A stretch of 64,000 nt of DNA from Piscinibacter sp. XHJ-5 (GTDB lineage: Bacteria > Pseudomonadota > Gammaproteobacteria > Burkholderiales > Burkholderiaceae_C), in NCBI RefSeq assembly GCF_029855045.1, contig NZ_CP123228.1:3534001-3598000 (forward strand), written 5' to 3'. The notes beneath the pieces were generated by a model. The model was given only the letters and a program-made list of their open reading frames with translations. It made no database searches and was not told the DNA's origin. Shown here in pieces: positions 1 through 10,946 of this stretch (its first letter is position 1; each line of letters begins with the position of its first letter). The position numbers and the translations under genes were made by a program.

Positions 1-1371
1 TGGCGCACGCCCGACTGGCTGGTGCCACTGCCGATGCATAACGAGGGCAACTACGTCATCAGCCTCGGCAATGTGGTGCGCTGGCTGGCGCAGCAGGCGG
101 AAGCGCTCGGCGTCGAGATCTTCCCCGGCTTCGCCGCGGCCGAGGTGCTCTACAACGGAGACGGCTCGGTGAAGGGCGTCGCCACCGGCAACCTGGGCGT
201 CGGGAAGGATGGCGAGCCGACGGAGAGCTTCCAGCTCGGCATGGAGCTGCATGCCAAGTACACGATCTTCGCGGAGGGCGCGCGCGGCCACCTCGGCAAG
301 CAGCTGATCAGGAACTTCAAGCTCGACGAAGGGCGCGATCCGCCCAGCTGGGCCATCGGCGTCAAGGAGCTGTGGGAGATCGATCCCGCCAAGGCCCGGC
401 CGGGCCTGGTGGTTCACACCGCCGGCTGGCCGATGGACACCCAGACATTCGGCGGCGGCTTTCTCTATCACTACGAGGACAACAAGGTCACGCTGGGCCT
501 GGTCGTGGGTCTGGACTACCAGAATCCCTGGCTCAGTCCGTTCGAGGAGATGCAGCGCTGGAAGACCCACCCGCGCATTCGCGAGGTGCTCGAAGGCGGC
601 AAGCGCCTGAGCTACGGCGCGCGTGCCATCAACAACGGCGGGCTGCAGTCGCTTCCCAAGACAGTGTTCCCCGGCGGCGCGCTGATCGGCTGCGACGCAG
701 GCTTCATGAATGCCGCGCGCATCAAGGGCAGCCACGCGGCGATCAAGTCCGGCATGCTGGCCGGCGAAGCCGCGTTCGCGGCGGTGACCGCAGGGCGTCA
801 GCACGATGAGCTGGCGGCGTATCCCGACGCGTTCGAGAAGAGCTGGCTGCGCGACGAGCTCAGCGCCTCGCGCAACTTCAAGCCCTGGTTCAAGAAAGGC
901 TTCTGGATCGGCTCGCTGATGACGGGCATCGAGCAATGGCTGATGCCCAAGCTCGGCATCAAGAGCCCACCGTGGACGCTGCACCGCGACAAGCCAGATC
1001 ACGCCATGCTCAAGCCTGCCGCCGAGTGCCCGAAGATCGAATACCCGCGTCCGGACGGCAAGCTGACCTTCGACCGCCTGAGCAGCGTCTTCGTCAGCAA
1101 CACCAACCATGAGGAGAACCAGCCCGCGCACCTGACGCTGAAGGACGCGTCGGTGCCGGTGCAGGTCAACCTCGCGCAGTACGCCGGTCCGGAAAGCCGC
1201 TATTGCCCGGCAGGCGTCTACGAGTTCGTCAACGACGGCAGCGGCGAGCGCCTGCAGATCAACGCGCAGAACTGCGTGCACTGCAAGACCTGCGACATCA
1301 AGGACCCGAAGCAGAACATCGTGTGGGTCACGCCTGAGGGCGGCGGCGGTCCGAACTACGCCGGCATGTAA
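1..1371 (+). CDS. Electron transfer flavoprotein-ubiquinone oxidoreductase (5'-truncated by window edge)
   Basis: Membrane-bound flavo-iron-sulfur enzyme that passes electrons from reduced ETF (fatty-acid and amino-acid oxidation) to ubiquinone. The frame is open from base 1, so 456 residues are present. The family is usually about 550 residues, so roughly the first 95, including the N-terminal FAD-binding GxGxxG, lie outside the window. Visible family features are the central FAD/quinone-binding region and a C-terminal ferredoxin-like 4Fe-4S site, with a Cys in RYCPAGVYEF followed by three closely spaced Cys in NCVHCKTCDIKDP. It ends just upstream of the glycine riboswitch and is probably a separate transcript. 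The assignment is secure from the conserved C-terminal domain; only the N-terminus is unknown. Confidence 0.95.
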   Translation, partial: WRTPDWLVPLPMHNEGNYVISLGNVVRWLAQQAEALGVEIFPGFAAAEVLYNGDGSVKGVATGNLGVGKDGEPTESFQLGMELHAKYTIFAEGARGHLGKQLIRNFKLDEGRDPPSWAIGVKELWEIDPAKARPGLVVHTAGWPMDTQTFGGGFLYHYEDNKVTLGLVVGLDYQNPWLSPFEEMQRWKTHPRIREVLEGGKRLSYGARAINNGGLQSLPKTVFPGGALIGCDAGFMNAARIKGSHAAIKSGMLAGEAAFAAVTAGRQHDELAAYPDAFEKSWLRDELSASRNFKPWFKKGFWIGSLMTGIEQWLMPKLGIKSPPWTLHRDKPDHAMLKPAAECPKIEYPRPDGKLTFDRLSSVFVSNTNHEENQPAHLTLKDASVPVQVNLAQYAGPESRYCPAGVYEFVNDGSGERLQINAQNCVHCKTCDIKDPKQNIVWVTPEGGGGPNYAGM

Positions 1372-1399
1372 GCGGCGGCACGATCCCCGGCCCGCGCGG

Positions 1400-1427
1400 T
1401 TCTGACCGGTGTGGCCTGGGCTACACT
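1400..1427 (+). promoter_or_regulatory. Candidate promoter for the gcv riboswitch transcript
   Basis: TTCTGA (1400-1405) and TACACT (1422-1427) are separated by 16 bp and resemble weak -35 and -10 boxes. They lie just before the first aptamer, which is where a start site is expected. The match is weak and is inferred from position as much as from sequence. Confidence 0.3.
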
Positions 1428-1431
1428 CCAC

Positions 1432-1645
1432 CGGCCAGGAGAGAGCTTCACGCGAAGCCGCCGAAGGCGCAGGGCTCCGGCCCGAACGCTCAGGCAAAAG
1501 GACTGGCAAGCGCCCTGAAGCAACGCAGGGCGTTCCTCGCTGGAGAGAGACCCGCCCCCGAGCGGGTCCACCGAAGGGGCAAGCGGCCGACCGTCATCCG
1601 GCAGCCGCCAATCTCTCAGGTAAAGCGGACAGAGAGGGCATCCCC
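1432..1645 (+). promoter_or_regulatory. Tandem glycine riboswitch (two aptamers)
   Basis: Two consecutive glycine aptamers are recognisable in the leader of gcvT. The first (about 1435-1510) has GGAGAGAGC, GCCGCCGAAGGCGC and AACGCTCAGGCAAAAGGAC. The second (about 1538-1640) has TGGAGAGAGACCC, CACCGAAGGGGCAAGC, AATCTCTCAGGTAAAG and CGGACAGAGAGGG. A short CGCCCTG/CAGGGCG helix (1511-1532) falls between or at the edge of the two. In the known family, glycine binding turns on glycine cleavage genes. The position directly before gcvT fits exactly. The identity is secure; the limits of each helix are approximate. Confidence 0.94.
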
Positions 1646-1683
1646 CAACGCATCATGGATGCGTTGGTCCCAAGAATGCCCTC
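1634..1683 (+). promoter_or_regulatory. Riboswitch expression platform: nested stem next to the gcvT ribosome binding site
   Basis: GAGGGCAT (1634-1641) pairs perfectly with ATGCCCTC (1676-1683). Between them CCAACGCATC (1645-1654) pairs perfectly with GATGCGTTGG (1658-1667) around an ATG triloop. The outer stem stops exactly one base before the Shine-Dalgarno GGAG (1684-1687) of gcvT. No U-tract follows, so transcription termination is unlikely and control of ribosome access is the better guess. The outer 5' arm overlaps the 3' end of the second aptamer, which would make the two folds mutually dependent. Confidence 0.6.
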
Positions 1684-1694
1684 GGAGAGTGAAG

Positions 1695-2813
1695 ATGTCC
1701 GCCACCGAACTGCTCAAGACCCCGCTTTACGCGCTGCACCTCGAACTCGGCGCCAAGATGGTGGAGTTCGCCGGCTACGACATGCCGGTCAACTATCCCG
1801 GCGGCATCATCGCCGAGCACAAGCAGTGCCGCGAGTCGGCCGCGCTGTTCGACGTGTCGCACATGGGCCAGCTGCGCCTCATCGGCGACGATGCCGCGCG
1901 CGCGCTCGAATCGCTGGTGCCGATGGATGTGGTGGATCTGGGCGTCGGCAAGCAGCGCTATGCGTTCTTCACCAATGCCAGCGGCGGCATCCTCGACGAC
2001 CTGATGGTCACCCGGCGCGAGCACGACCTGTTCCTGGTGGTCAATGCCGCCTGCAAGGACGCCGACATCCGCCACATGGTCACCCACATCAGCCACCGCT
2101 GCACCGTGCAACCCCTGCCCGACCGGGGATTGCTCGCGCTGCAGGGTCCCAAGGCCGTCATCGCCCTGGCCCGATTGAACGCCGATGTCGCCAGGCTCAC
2201 CTTCATGACCGGCGGCGAATTCGAGCTCTCCGGCATCCGCTGCTTCGTGACCCGCTCCGGCTACACAGGCGAAGACGGCTTCGAGATCTCGGTGCCGGCC
2301 GAAGAGGCCGAGGAGCTGGCGCGCGCGCTGCTGTCGCAGCCCGAGGTGAAGCCGGCCGGCCTGGGCGCGCGCGACACGCTGCGGCTGGAGGCGGGCCTGT
2401 GCCTCTACGGCCACGACATCAACCAGACGACGACGCCGATCGAGGCCGGACTCACCTGGGCGATCCAGAAAGTGCGCCGCGCCGGCGGCGCGCGTGCCGG
2501 CGGGTATCCCGGCGCAAGCGTCGTCGACTCGCAGCTCGCCAACGGCGCGGCCGTCAAGCGTGTCGGCCTGCTCGGCCTCGAGCGCGTGCCGGTGCGCGAA
2601 GGTGCGAAGATCACCGATTCGCACGGCCATGTGCTGGGCCACGTCACCAGCGGCACGCTGTCGCCCAGCGTCAACCATCCGATCGCGATGGCCTACCTCG
2701 CGGCCAACCACGCGCTGCCGAGCCACGAGGTGTACGCCGACGTGCGCGGCAAGCGTCAGCCGATGCGTGTCTGCGCCATGCCGTTCCACCCGCACCGCTA
2801 TTTCCGCGGCTGA
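1695..2813 (+). CDS. gcvT: Glycine cleavage system T protein (aminomethyltransferase)
   Basis: Tetrahydrofolate-dependent aminomethyltransferase of the glycine cleavage complex. It releases ammonia from the aminomethyl-lipoyl H protein and forms 5,10-methylene-THF. The product is 372 residues, normal for the family, and shows the expected blocks FDVSHMGQL near residue 50, SGYTGEDGFEI in the middle and LEAGLCLYGHDINQ before the C-terminal barrel. ATG 1695 is chosen because GGAG at 1684-1687 is well spaced and the residues align with family N-termini. An upstream in-frame ATG at 1659 lies in the riboswitch hairpin. It is first in a gcvT-gcvH-gcvP operon and is controlled by the riboswitch. Confidence 0.97.
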   Translation: MSATELLKTPLYALHLELGAKMVEFAGYDMPVNYPGGIIAEHKQCRESAALFDVSHMGQLRLIGDDAARALESLVPMDVVDLGVGKQRYAFFTNASGGILDDLMVTRREHDLFLVVNAACKDADIRHMVTHISHRCTVQPLPDRGLLALQGPKAVIALARLNADVARLTFMTGGEFELSGIRCFVTRSGYTGEDGFEISVPAEEAEELARALLSQPEVKPAGLGARDTLRLEAGLCLYGHDINQTTTPIEAGLTWAIQKVRRAGGARAGGYPGASVVDSQLANGAAVKRVGLLGLERVPVREGAKITDSHGHVLGHVTSGTLSPSVNHPIAMAYLAANHALPSHEVYADVRGKRQPMRVCAMPFHPHRYFRG

Positions 2814-2853
2814 CCCTTTCCCTCTTCCAAGACACTGCCAGGAGCACCGACCC

Positions 2854-3228
2854 ATGACCACCATGTACACGCCCGATCACGAGTGGATCAACATCGAGGA
2901 CCACGAAGCCGCGACGGTCGGCATCACCCAGCACGCGCAAGATGCGCTGGGCGACGTGGTCTTCGTGGATCTGCCCGAAGTCGGACGCACCTTCAAGAAG
3001 GGCGAGGTGGCGGGCGTCGTCGAATCGGTGAAGGCGGCGGCGGACATCTTCATGCCGGTGAGCGGCGAGGTCGTCGAGGTCAACGAGGCACTGCGCGCCG
3101 ATCCGTCGCTGGCCAACAGCGACCCCCTCGGCAACGGCTGGTTCTTCAAGGTCCACGTGAACGACATGGCGGAGTTCGAGCAGCTCATGGACGGCCCCGC
3201 GTACGACGTGCTGGTGAAGAACTCCTGA
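2854..3228 (+). CDS. gcvH: Glycine cleavage system H protein
   Basis: Lipoyl carrier protein that shuttles the aminomethyl group between GcvP, GcvT and the lipoamide dehydrogenase. The 124-residue product has the lipoyl-domain signature ending ESVKAAAD, with Lys60 as the lipoylated residue, and the conserved end motif NDMAEFEQLMD. ATG 2854 follows the ribosome site CCAGGAG and gives the standard length; the frame is open further upstream through the end of gcvT, but that part has no family match. It sits 40 bp after gcvT. No L protein (lpd) gene is in the window. Confidence 0.97.
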   Translation: MTTMYTPDHEWINIEDHEAATVGITQHAQDALGDVVFVDLPEVGRTFKKGEVAGVVESVKAAADIFMPVSGEVVEVNEALRADPSLANSDPLGNGWFFKVHVNDMAEFEQLMDGPAYDVLVKNS

Positions 3229-3297
3229 CCGCCCTTTCCTCCACCGCCGGGCTCGACGCCGAAGCCCGCGTCGAGATTTCGTCTTCCTGGAATTGCC

Positions 3298-6222
<2,925 letters not shown>

Positions 6223-6225
6223 GCC

Positions 6226-7725
6226 ATGGATGACGTGCCGTTGCCGCCGGCGCCTGGGCATCACGACGTCATCGTCATTGGCGCTGGATTCGGCGGCCTC
6301 GGCATGGGCATCCGCCTGAAGCAGTCGGGCCGCGACGACTTCGTCATCGTCGAGCAGAACGCCGGCGTCGGCGGCACCTGGCACGCCAACCGGTATCCCG
6401 GCGCGGCCTGCGATATCCCGTCGCTGCTGTATTCGTTCAGCTTCGCGCCCAACCCCGACTGGTCGAGCAACTATCCCGGCCAGCAGGAGATCGAGGCGTA
6501 CCTCAATCGCTGCGTCGATCGTTTCCGGCTCGGGCCGCATCTGCGCCTGCGCACCCGGATCGCGTCGATCGAGTGGAACGAGGTGTCGCAGCGCTGGAAC
6601 GTGCTCGCCGAGGAGCGCGGCGGCAAGGCGGTGCAATGGACCGCGCGCGTCGTCGTCAACGCCACCGGCGGGCTGAGCCGTCCCAAGATTCCCGACATCG
6701 AAGGCCTGGCCGACTTCACGGGCACCGTCATGCACACGGCGCGCTGGCACGCCGAAGTGCCGCTCGAGCGCAGGCGCATCGGCGTCGTGGGCACCGGCGC
6801 CAGCGCCATCCAGATCGTTCCGCAGCTCGTCGACAAGGCTGCGCGGCTCACGCTGTTCCAGCGCACGCCGGCGTGGATCATTCCCAAGCGCCAGCGCCGC
6901 CTGAGCGTCGCCGAGCGCTGGCTCTACGACCGTGTTCCGGGCCTGCGAGCGCTGGCGCGGGCGGTCGTGTATGCGATTCACGAGATGCGGGCGCCGGGCT
7001 TCATCTGGCAGCCGCGCATCATGGCCTCGATGGAGCCGCTGCTCCTGTCCCGCCTGCGCATGCGCATCAAGGACCCCGCCCTGCGCGCAGCCCTGACGCC
7101 GAACTATCGCCTGGGATGCAAGCGCGTCCTGCTGGCCAGCGACTTCTATCCCGCGATGGAGCGGCGCAACGTTCAGCTCGTCACCTCGGCCATCGCCCGC
7201 GTCGTGCCCGACGGCGTGGTCACGGCCGACGGAGCGCACCACCCGCTCGACGTACTCGTGCTCGCCACCGGCTTCCAGGCGGCCGAGGCGATGGCGCCCT
7301 TCCCCGTGCGCGGGCGCCACGGCCTCGAGCTCAACGACGTGTGGCGCCACGGCGCTCACGCCTATCTGGGCGTGACCGTGCCGGGCTTTCCCAACCTCTT
7401 CATGATCGTCGGCCCGAACACCGGGCTGGGCCACAACTCGATGGTGTTCATGATCGAGTCCCAGCTGCGCTACGTGCTTTCGGCGCTCAAGCGCATGGAC
7501 CACGCCCGCGTCGGGGCGGTCGATGCGCGATGGGATGTCGCCGATGCCTTCAACACCCGCCTGCAGCAGCGCATGAAGCGCACCGTGTGGTCCACCGGCG
7601 GCTGCACCAGCTGGTATCAGACGCGCGACGGGCTGATCACGACGCTGTGGCCGGGCACCACGCTCGAATACCGGCTGCGCACCTGGCGTTTCGACCTCGC
7701 CGACTACGAGCCGCTACCCACCTGA
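6226..7725 (+). CDS. Flavin-dependent monooxygenase, Baeyer-Villiger type
   Basis: NADPH- and FAD-dependent oxygenase of 499 residues. An FAD Rossmann motif is at residues 19-24 (GAGFGG). The Baeyer-Villiger fingerprint FxGxxxHTxxW is present as FTGTVMHTARWH from residue 164. A second Rossmann motif for NADPH follows at about 189-194 (GTGASA). The substrate cannot be read from sequence; ketone-to-ester oxidation is the family activity, but N- or S-oxygenation is also possible. It lies between gcvP and sdaA with 3-bp gaps on both sides, so it appears co-transcribed with glycine/serine catabolism, which is not its expected pathway. Confidence 0.88.
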   Translation: MDDVPLPPAPGHHDVIVIGAGFGGLGMGIRLKQSGRDDFVIVEQNAGVGGTWHANRYPGAACDIPSLLYSFSFAPNPDWSSNYPGQQEIEAYLNRCVDRFRLGPHLRLRTRIASIEWNEVSQRWNVLAEERGGKAVQWTARVVVNATGGLSRPKIPDIEGLADFTGTVMHTARWHAEVPLERRRIGVVGTGASAIQIVPQLVDKAARLTLFQRTPAWIIPKRQRRLSVAERWLYDRVPGLRALARAVVYAIHEMRAPGFIWQPRIMASMEPLLLSRLRMRIKDPALRAALTPNYRLGCKRVLLASDFYPAMERRNVQLVTSAIARVVPDGVVTADGAHHPLDVLVLATGFQAAEAMAPFPVRGRHGLELNDVWRHGAHAYLGVTVPGFPNLFMIVGPNTGLGHNSMVFMIESQLRYVLSALKRMDHARVGAVDARWDVADAFNTRLQQRMKRTVWSTGGCTSWYQTRDGLITTLWPGTTLEYRLRTWRFDLADYEPLPT

Positions 7726-7728
7726 CGC

Positions 7729-9120
7729 ATGGCAGTTTCCGCGTTCGACCTCTTCAAGATCGGCATCGGTCCCAGCAGCTCGCACACCGTCGGCCCCATG
7801 CGCGCGGCGCGGGTGTTCGTGCAGCGCCTGCAGCACGACGGCCAGCTCGAGCGCACGGCACGCATCCGCGCCGAGCTGTACGGCTCGCTCGGCGCCACCG
7901 GCAAGGGCCACGGCAGCGACAAGGCAGTGCTGCTGGGCCTGGCAGGGCACGAACCCGACACGGTCGATGTCGAGCAGATTCCTGCGCTGCTGCAGGCGAT
8001 GCGGGCGCAGCACACCTTGCCGCTGGCGGGCACGCACCAAATCGCCTTCGACGAGAAGGCCGACCTCGTGTTCCACCGCCGCGAGAGCCTGCCCTTCCAT
8101 GCCAACGGCATGCGCTTCCTGGCGTTCGACGCGGGCGGCGCCGAGCTTGCGGCCCGCACCTATTACTCGGTTGGCGGCGGCTTTGTCGTCAGCGACGAGG
8201 TGGCCGCGGACGGCAGCCGGCACAAGCAGGTCGCGCCGGACACGACACTGCTGCCGCTGCCCTTCCACTCGGGCGCCGAACTCCTCGAGCTGACGCAGCG
8301 CGAGGGCTTGAGCATCGCCGGCGTGATGCGACGCAATGAGCGCCACTGGCGCAGCGACGCCGAGATCGACGCCGGCCTGATGAAGATCTGGCACGTGATG
8401 CAGGCCTGTGTCGAACGCGGGCTGCGCACCGACGGCGTGCTGCCGGGAGGCTTCAAGGTGCGGCGGCGCGCCGCCGCCCTGCATCGGCAGCTCTGCGCCA
8501 ACCCGGAGGCGGCGCTGCGCGATCCGCTGCAGGTGCTCGACTGGGTGAATCTGTATGCGCTGGCCGTCAACGAGGAGAACGCCGCCGGCGGACGCGTGGT
8601 GACCGCTCCGACCAACGGCGCGGCCGGCATCGTGCCGGCGGTGCTCCACTACTACACCCGCTTCTATCCGCTTGCCACGGACACCGGCGTGATCGACTTC
8701 CTGCTCACCGCCGCGGCCATCGGCATCCTGTACAAGGAGAACGCCTCCATCTCCGGAGCCGAGGTCGGCTGCCAGGGCGAGGTCGGCGTGGCATGTTCCA
8801 TGGCCGCCGGCGCGCTGTGCGCGGTGATGGGCGGCACGCCGGAGCAGATCGAGAACGCCGCCGAGATCGGCATGGAGCACCACCTGGGGCTCACCTGCGA
8901 TCCGGTCGGCGGGCTGGTGCAGATCCCGTGCATAGAGCGCAACGCCATCGCGTCAGTGAAGGCAATCAACGCCGCGCGCATGGCGCTGCGCGGCGACGGC
9001 ACGCACCACGTGAGCCTCGACAAGGTCATCAAGACGATGCGCGAGACGGGCGCGGACATGATGACGAAGTACAAGGAGACCGCGCGGGGCGGGCTGGCCG
9101 TGAACATCGTCGAGTGCTGA
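7729..9120 (+). CDS. sdaA: L-serine ammonia-lyase (iron-sulfur, single chain)
   Basis: Deaminates L-serine to pyruvate and ammonia using a 4Fe-4S cluster. The 463-residue product starts with [20 protein letters not shown], the standard N-terminus of the beta domain. In the alpha domain it carries the cluster-region cysteines in [17 protein letters not shown] and [13 protein letters not shown]. It follows the monooxygenase after 3 bp and has only a weak ribosome site, suggesting coupling. In this operon it would remove serine made from glycine-derived methylene-THF and glycine. Identity is secure. Confidence 0.96.
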   Translation: MAVSAFDLFKIGIGPSSSHTVGPMRAARVFVQRLQHDGQLERTARIRAELYGSLGATGKGHGSDKAVLLGLAGHEPDTVDVEQIPALLQAMRAQHTLPLAGTHQIAFDEKADLVFHRRESLPFHANGMRFLAFDAGGAELAARTYYSVGGGFVVSDEVAADGSRHKQVAPDTTLLPLPFHSGAELLELTQREGLSIAGVMRRNERHWRSDAEIDAGLMKIWHVMQACVERGLRTDGVLPGGFKVRRRAAALHRQLCANPEAALRDPLQVLDWVNLYALAVNEENAAGGRVVTAPTNGAAGIVPAVLHYYTRFYPLATDTGVIDFLLTAAAIGILYKENASISGAEVGCQGEVGVACSMAAGALCAVMGGTPEQIENAAEIGMEHHLGLTCDPVGGLVQIPCIERNAIASVKAINAARMALRGDGTHHVSLDKVIKTMRETGADMMTKYKETARGGLAVNIVEC

Positions 9121-9129
9121 GCCACGGCC

Positions 9130-9591
9130 ATGCTGAAGCGCTTGCTGCCTGTCTTCACGCCGCTGGTCGCCGCCTGGGCGGCGTGGCAGCGGCGCCGCGT
9201 GCTGCGCAACGGGATGCCGCTGACGCCGAGCCAGCAACAGGTGGCCGCCGCGGTCGGCGTGGCCCATCCGGAGCGCATTCGGGTGCGCCTCGTCGAGCGC
9301 GTGCCCATTCCTGGAGGCCGCATCGTCGAGCAGGTGGCGCATCGCCTGGACCTGCCGAGTCCCGACGTCGACGGGCTCGCGCTCGGCTACGCGCTCTACC
9401 TTCGCGGCGCCGCGCTCAGCATGCCGTTGCTCGCGCACGAATGCCGCCACGTGCGCCAATGCGAGCAGGCCGGCTCGCTGAACTCGTTTCTCTTCGCCTA
9501 CCTGAAGCAGGTGGCGCGCCACGGCTACGAGGACGCCCCCTTCGAGGCTGACGCACGCGATGCGGCACGCCGCTGGTCGCGTCGTCCCTGA
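9130..9591 (+). CDS. Small HEXXH protein, putative zincin-like metallopeptidase
   Basis: A 153-residue protein of no firmly recognised family. An N-terminal hydrophobic stretch (about residues 5-19) could be a membrane anchor. The HEXXH zinc motif is HECRH at residues 103-107, in the context [18 protein letters not shown]. It resembles the HEXXHxxQ core of DUF4157-type domains, and the downstream FEADARDAA provides acidic residues of the sort often used as a third ligand. It starts 9 bp after sdaA and probably rides the same transcript. Function beyond possible zinc binding is not known. Confidence 0.7.
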   Translation: MLKRLLPVFTPLVAAWAAWQRRRVLRNGMPLTPSQQQVAAAVGVAHPERIRVRLVERVPIPGGRIVEQVAHRLDLPSPDVDGLALGYALYLRGAALSMPLLAHECRHVRQCEQAGSLNSFLFAYLKQVARHGYEDAPFEADARDAARRWSRRP

Positions 9592-9685
9592 AAAAGCGCC
9601 GGCCATCGGGTTGTCACACTCTCGGCCTCAAGTTCTCGCGGCCGGCGCCGAAAACCCCGTGGACTCGGCTCTTCCGGAGACTGCG

Positions 9686-10945
9686 ATGAACACGTCCGGG
9701 GCGCAAAGCGCCACTTTCTCGAGCGCCAATCCGCACGCGCTCGCCACCATCCTCGAGGCCAGCGAGACACGATCGATCATCGCTTCGCGGGACATCTTCG
9801 ACGTCTCCGGCACGAAGCTGTGGGCTCGCGACCAGCCGGTGTCGCAGGCGCTGCAGCGCAAGCTGCTGGACCGCCAGCTGCGTCATCCGCTGGAGAGCTG
9901 CCTGTACGCCGAGGACGGCGTCACCTCCCGCTCGCTGGTGCAGTCCGTCGAGGCGCTGCTCGAGCGCGATTCGCCCCTCGCCGTGCTGCTGCGGCCCTGC
10001 GCGGATCGCCTGGTGCATGCGGCAACGCACCTGCCGCTGCACTCGGTGGCGCAGCTGCTGCTCACGGCGGGCCAGGCGGCGCGTGCCGAATCGTTCGACC
10101 ATGCCGTGCAGGCGATGGCGCTGAACGGCGCTCTCGCGCTCGTGCACGGGGCCGACACGCGGCATCTTCGTCTTGCCATGCTCGCCGGCCTGCTGCACGA
10201 CCTGGGCGAGATGTACATCGCGCCGCAATACGGCGAAGCCGATGCCGACCGCACGCTGGACGCGCAGAGCTACCAGCACCTGGTGGTGCATCCGCACGTC
10301 GGGCGGCTGCTGATCGAGCAGCTGACCAACTACCCGCCCGAGGTGGCCCGCGCCGTCGCCGAGCACCACGAACGGCTCGACGGCTCGGGCTATCCGCATT
10401 GCCTGCAGCGCGATCAGGTGTCGCCGCTCGGCCGCCTGCTGGCGGTCAGCGAAGCCGCGCTCGGCGTGCTGCGCGGCGAGCGTCCGCACCTGGCCCGCGC
10501 CAGCATGGCGCTGCGCGTCGTGCCGGGCGAGTTCGATCTGGGCTGGACCGGCTTGCTGTCGCGCGCCGCGCGCACGCAGCCGGCGCTGCAGGCGACGCTG
10601 AGCGCCGACGAGATCAAGGAGCGCCTGGGACGGCTGGATGCCGCCTTGCAGGCCGCGCAGTTCCGCACCAGCACGCTGATGCTGCAGGCGCAGACGCCAG
10701 CGCTGAAGGAGGCACTCGGCCTGGCGCAGCACCTGTTGAACCGGCTGCGCACCGGCTGGAACGCCAGCGGCTTGTGGAGCAGCCAAGCGCTTGCCGAGCA
10801 CGATTGCGCAGAAGTGGAAGCGGTGGAAGACGAGCTGCTGTTCCGGCTGCGCGGAATCGAGCGAGCGACGCGGCTGCGCGCCGGCGAGCTGCCGGCGGCG
10901 GATGGAGAGCGACTGGACAGCTTCTGCGAGTGTCTCAGCGCCTGA
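9686..10945 (+). CDS. HD-GYP domain protein, probable cyclic di-GMP phosphodiesterase
   Basis: A 419-residue cytoplasmic protein. The first half shows no recognised sensor. The HD-GYP core begins near residue 165 with the metal-binding pair His171-Asp172 (GLLHDLGEMYIAP), then HPHVGRLLIEQL and HHERLDGSGYP (about 227-236), the GYP-type signature. The family hydrolyses cyclic di-GMP. ATG 9686 is preferred because of GGAGA six bases upstream; an in-frame start at 9560 would overlap the previous gene and add unrelated residues. A C-terminal helical extension follows the domain. The gene converges with the lactonase gene, with stop codons one base apart. Target process unknown. Confidence 0.85.
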   Translation: MNTSGAQSATFSSANPHALATILEASETRSIIASRDIFDVSGTKLWARDQPVSQALQRKLLDRQLRHPLESCLYAEDGVTSRSLVQSVEALLERDSPLAVLLRPCADRLVHAATHLPLHSVAQLLLTAGQAARAESFDHAVQAMALNGALALVHGADTRHLRLAMLAGLLHDLGEMYIAPQYGEADADRTLDAQSYQHLVVHPHVGRLLIEQLTNYPPEVARAVAEHHERLDGSGYPHCLQRDQVSPLGRLLAVSEAALGVLRGERPHLARASMALRVVPGEFDLGWTGLLSRAARTQPALQATLSADEIKERLGRLDAALQAAQFRTSTLMLQAQTPALKEALGLAQHLLNRLRTGWNASGLWSSQALAEHDCAEVEAVEDELLFRLRGIERATRLRAGELPAADGERLDSFCECLSA

Positions 10946-10946
10946 G

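Noticed and set aside
9560..9685. Upstream start for the HD-GYP gene
   Set aside because: It would overlap the previous gene and add residues without family match; ATG 9686 has the better ribosome site.
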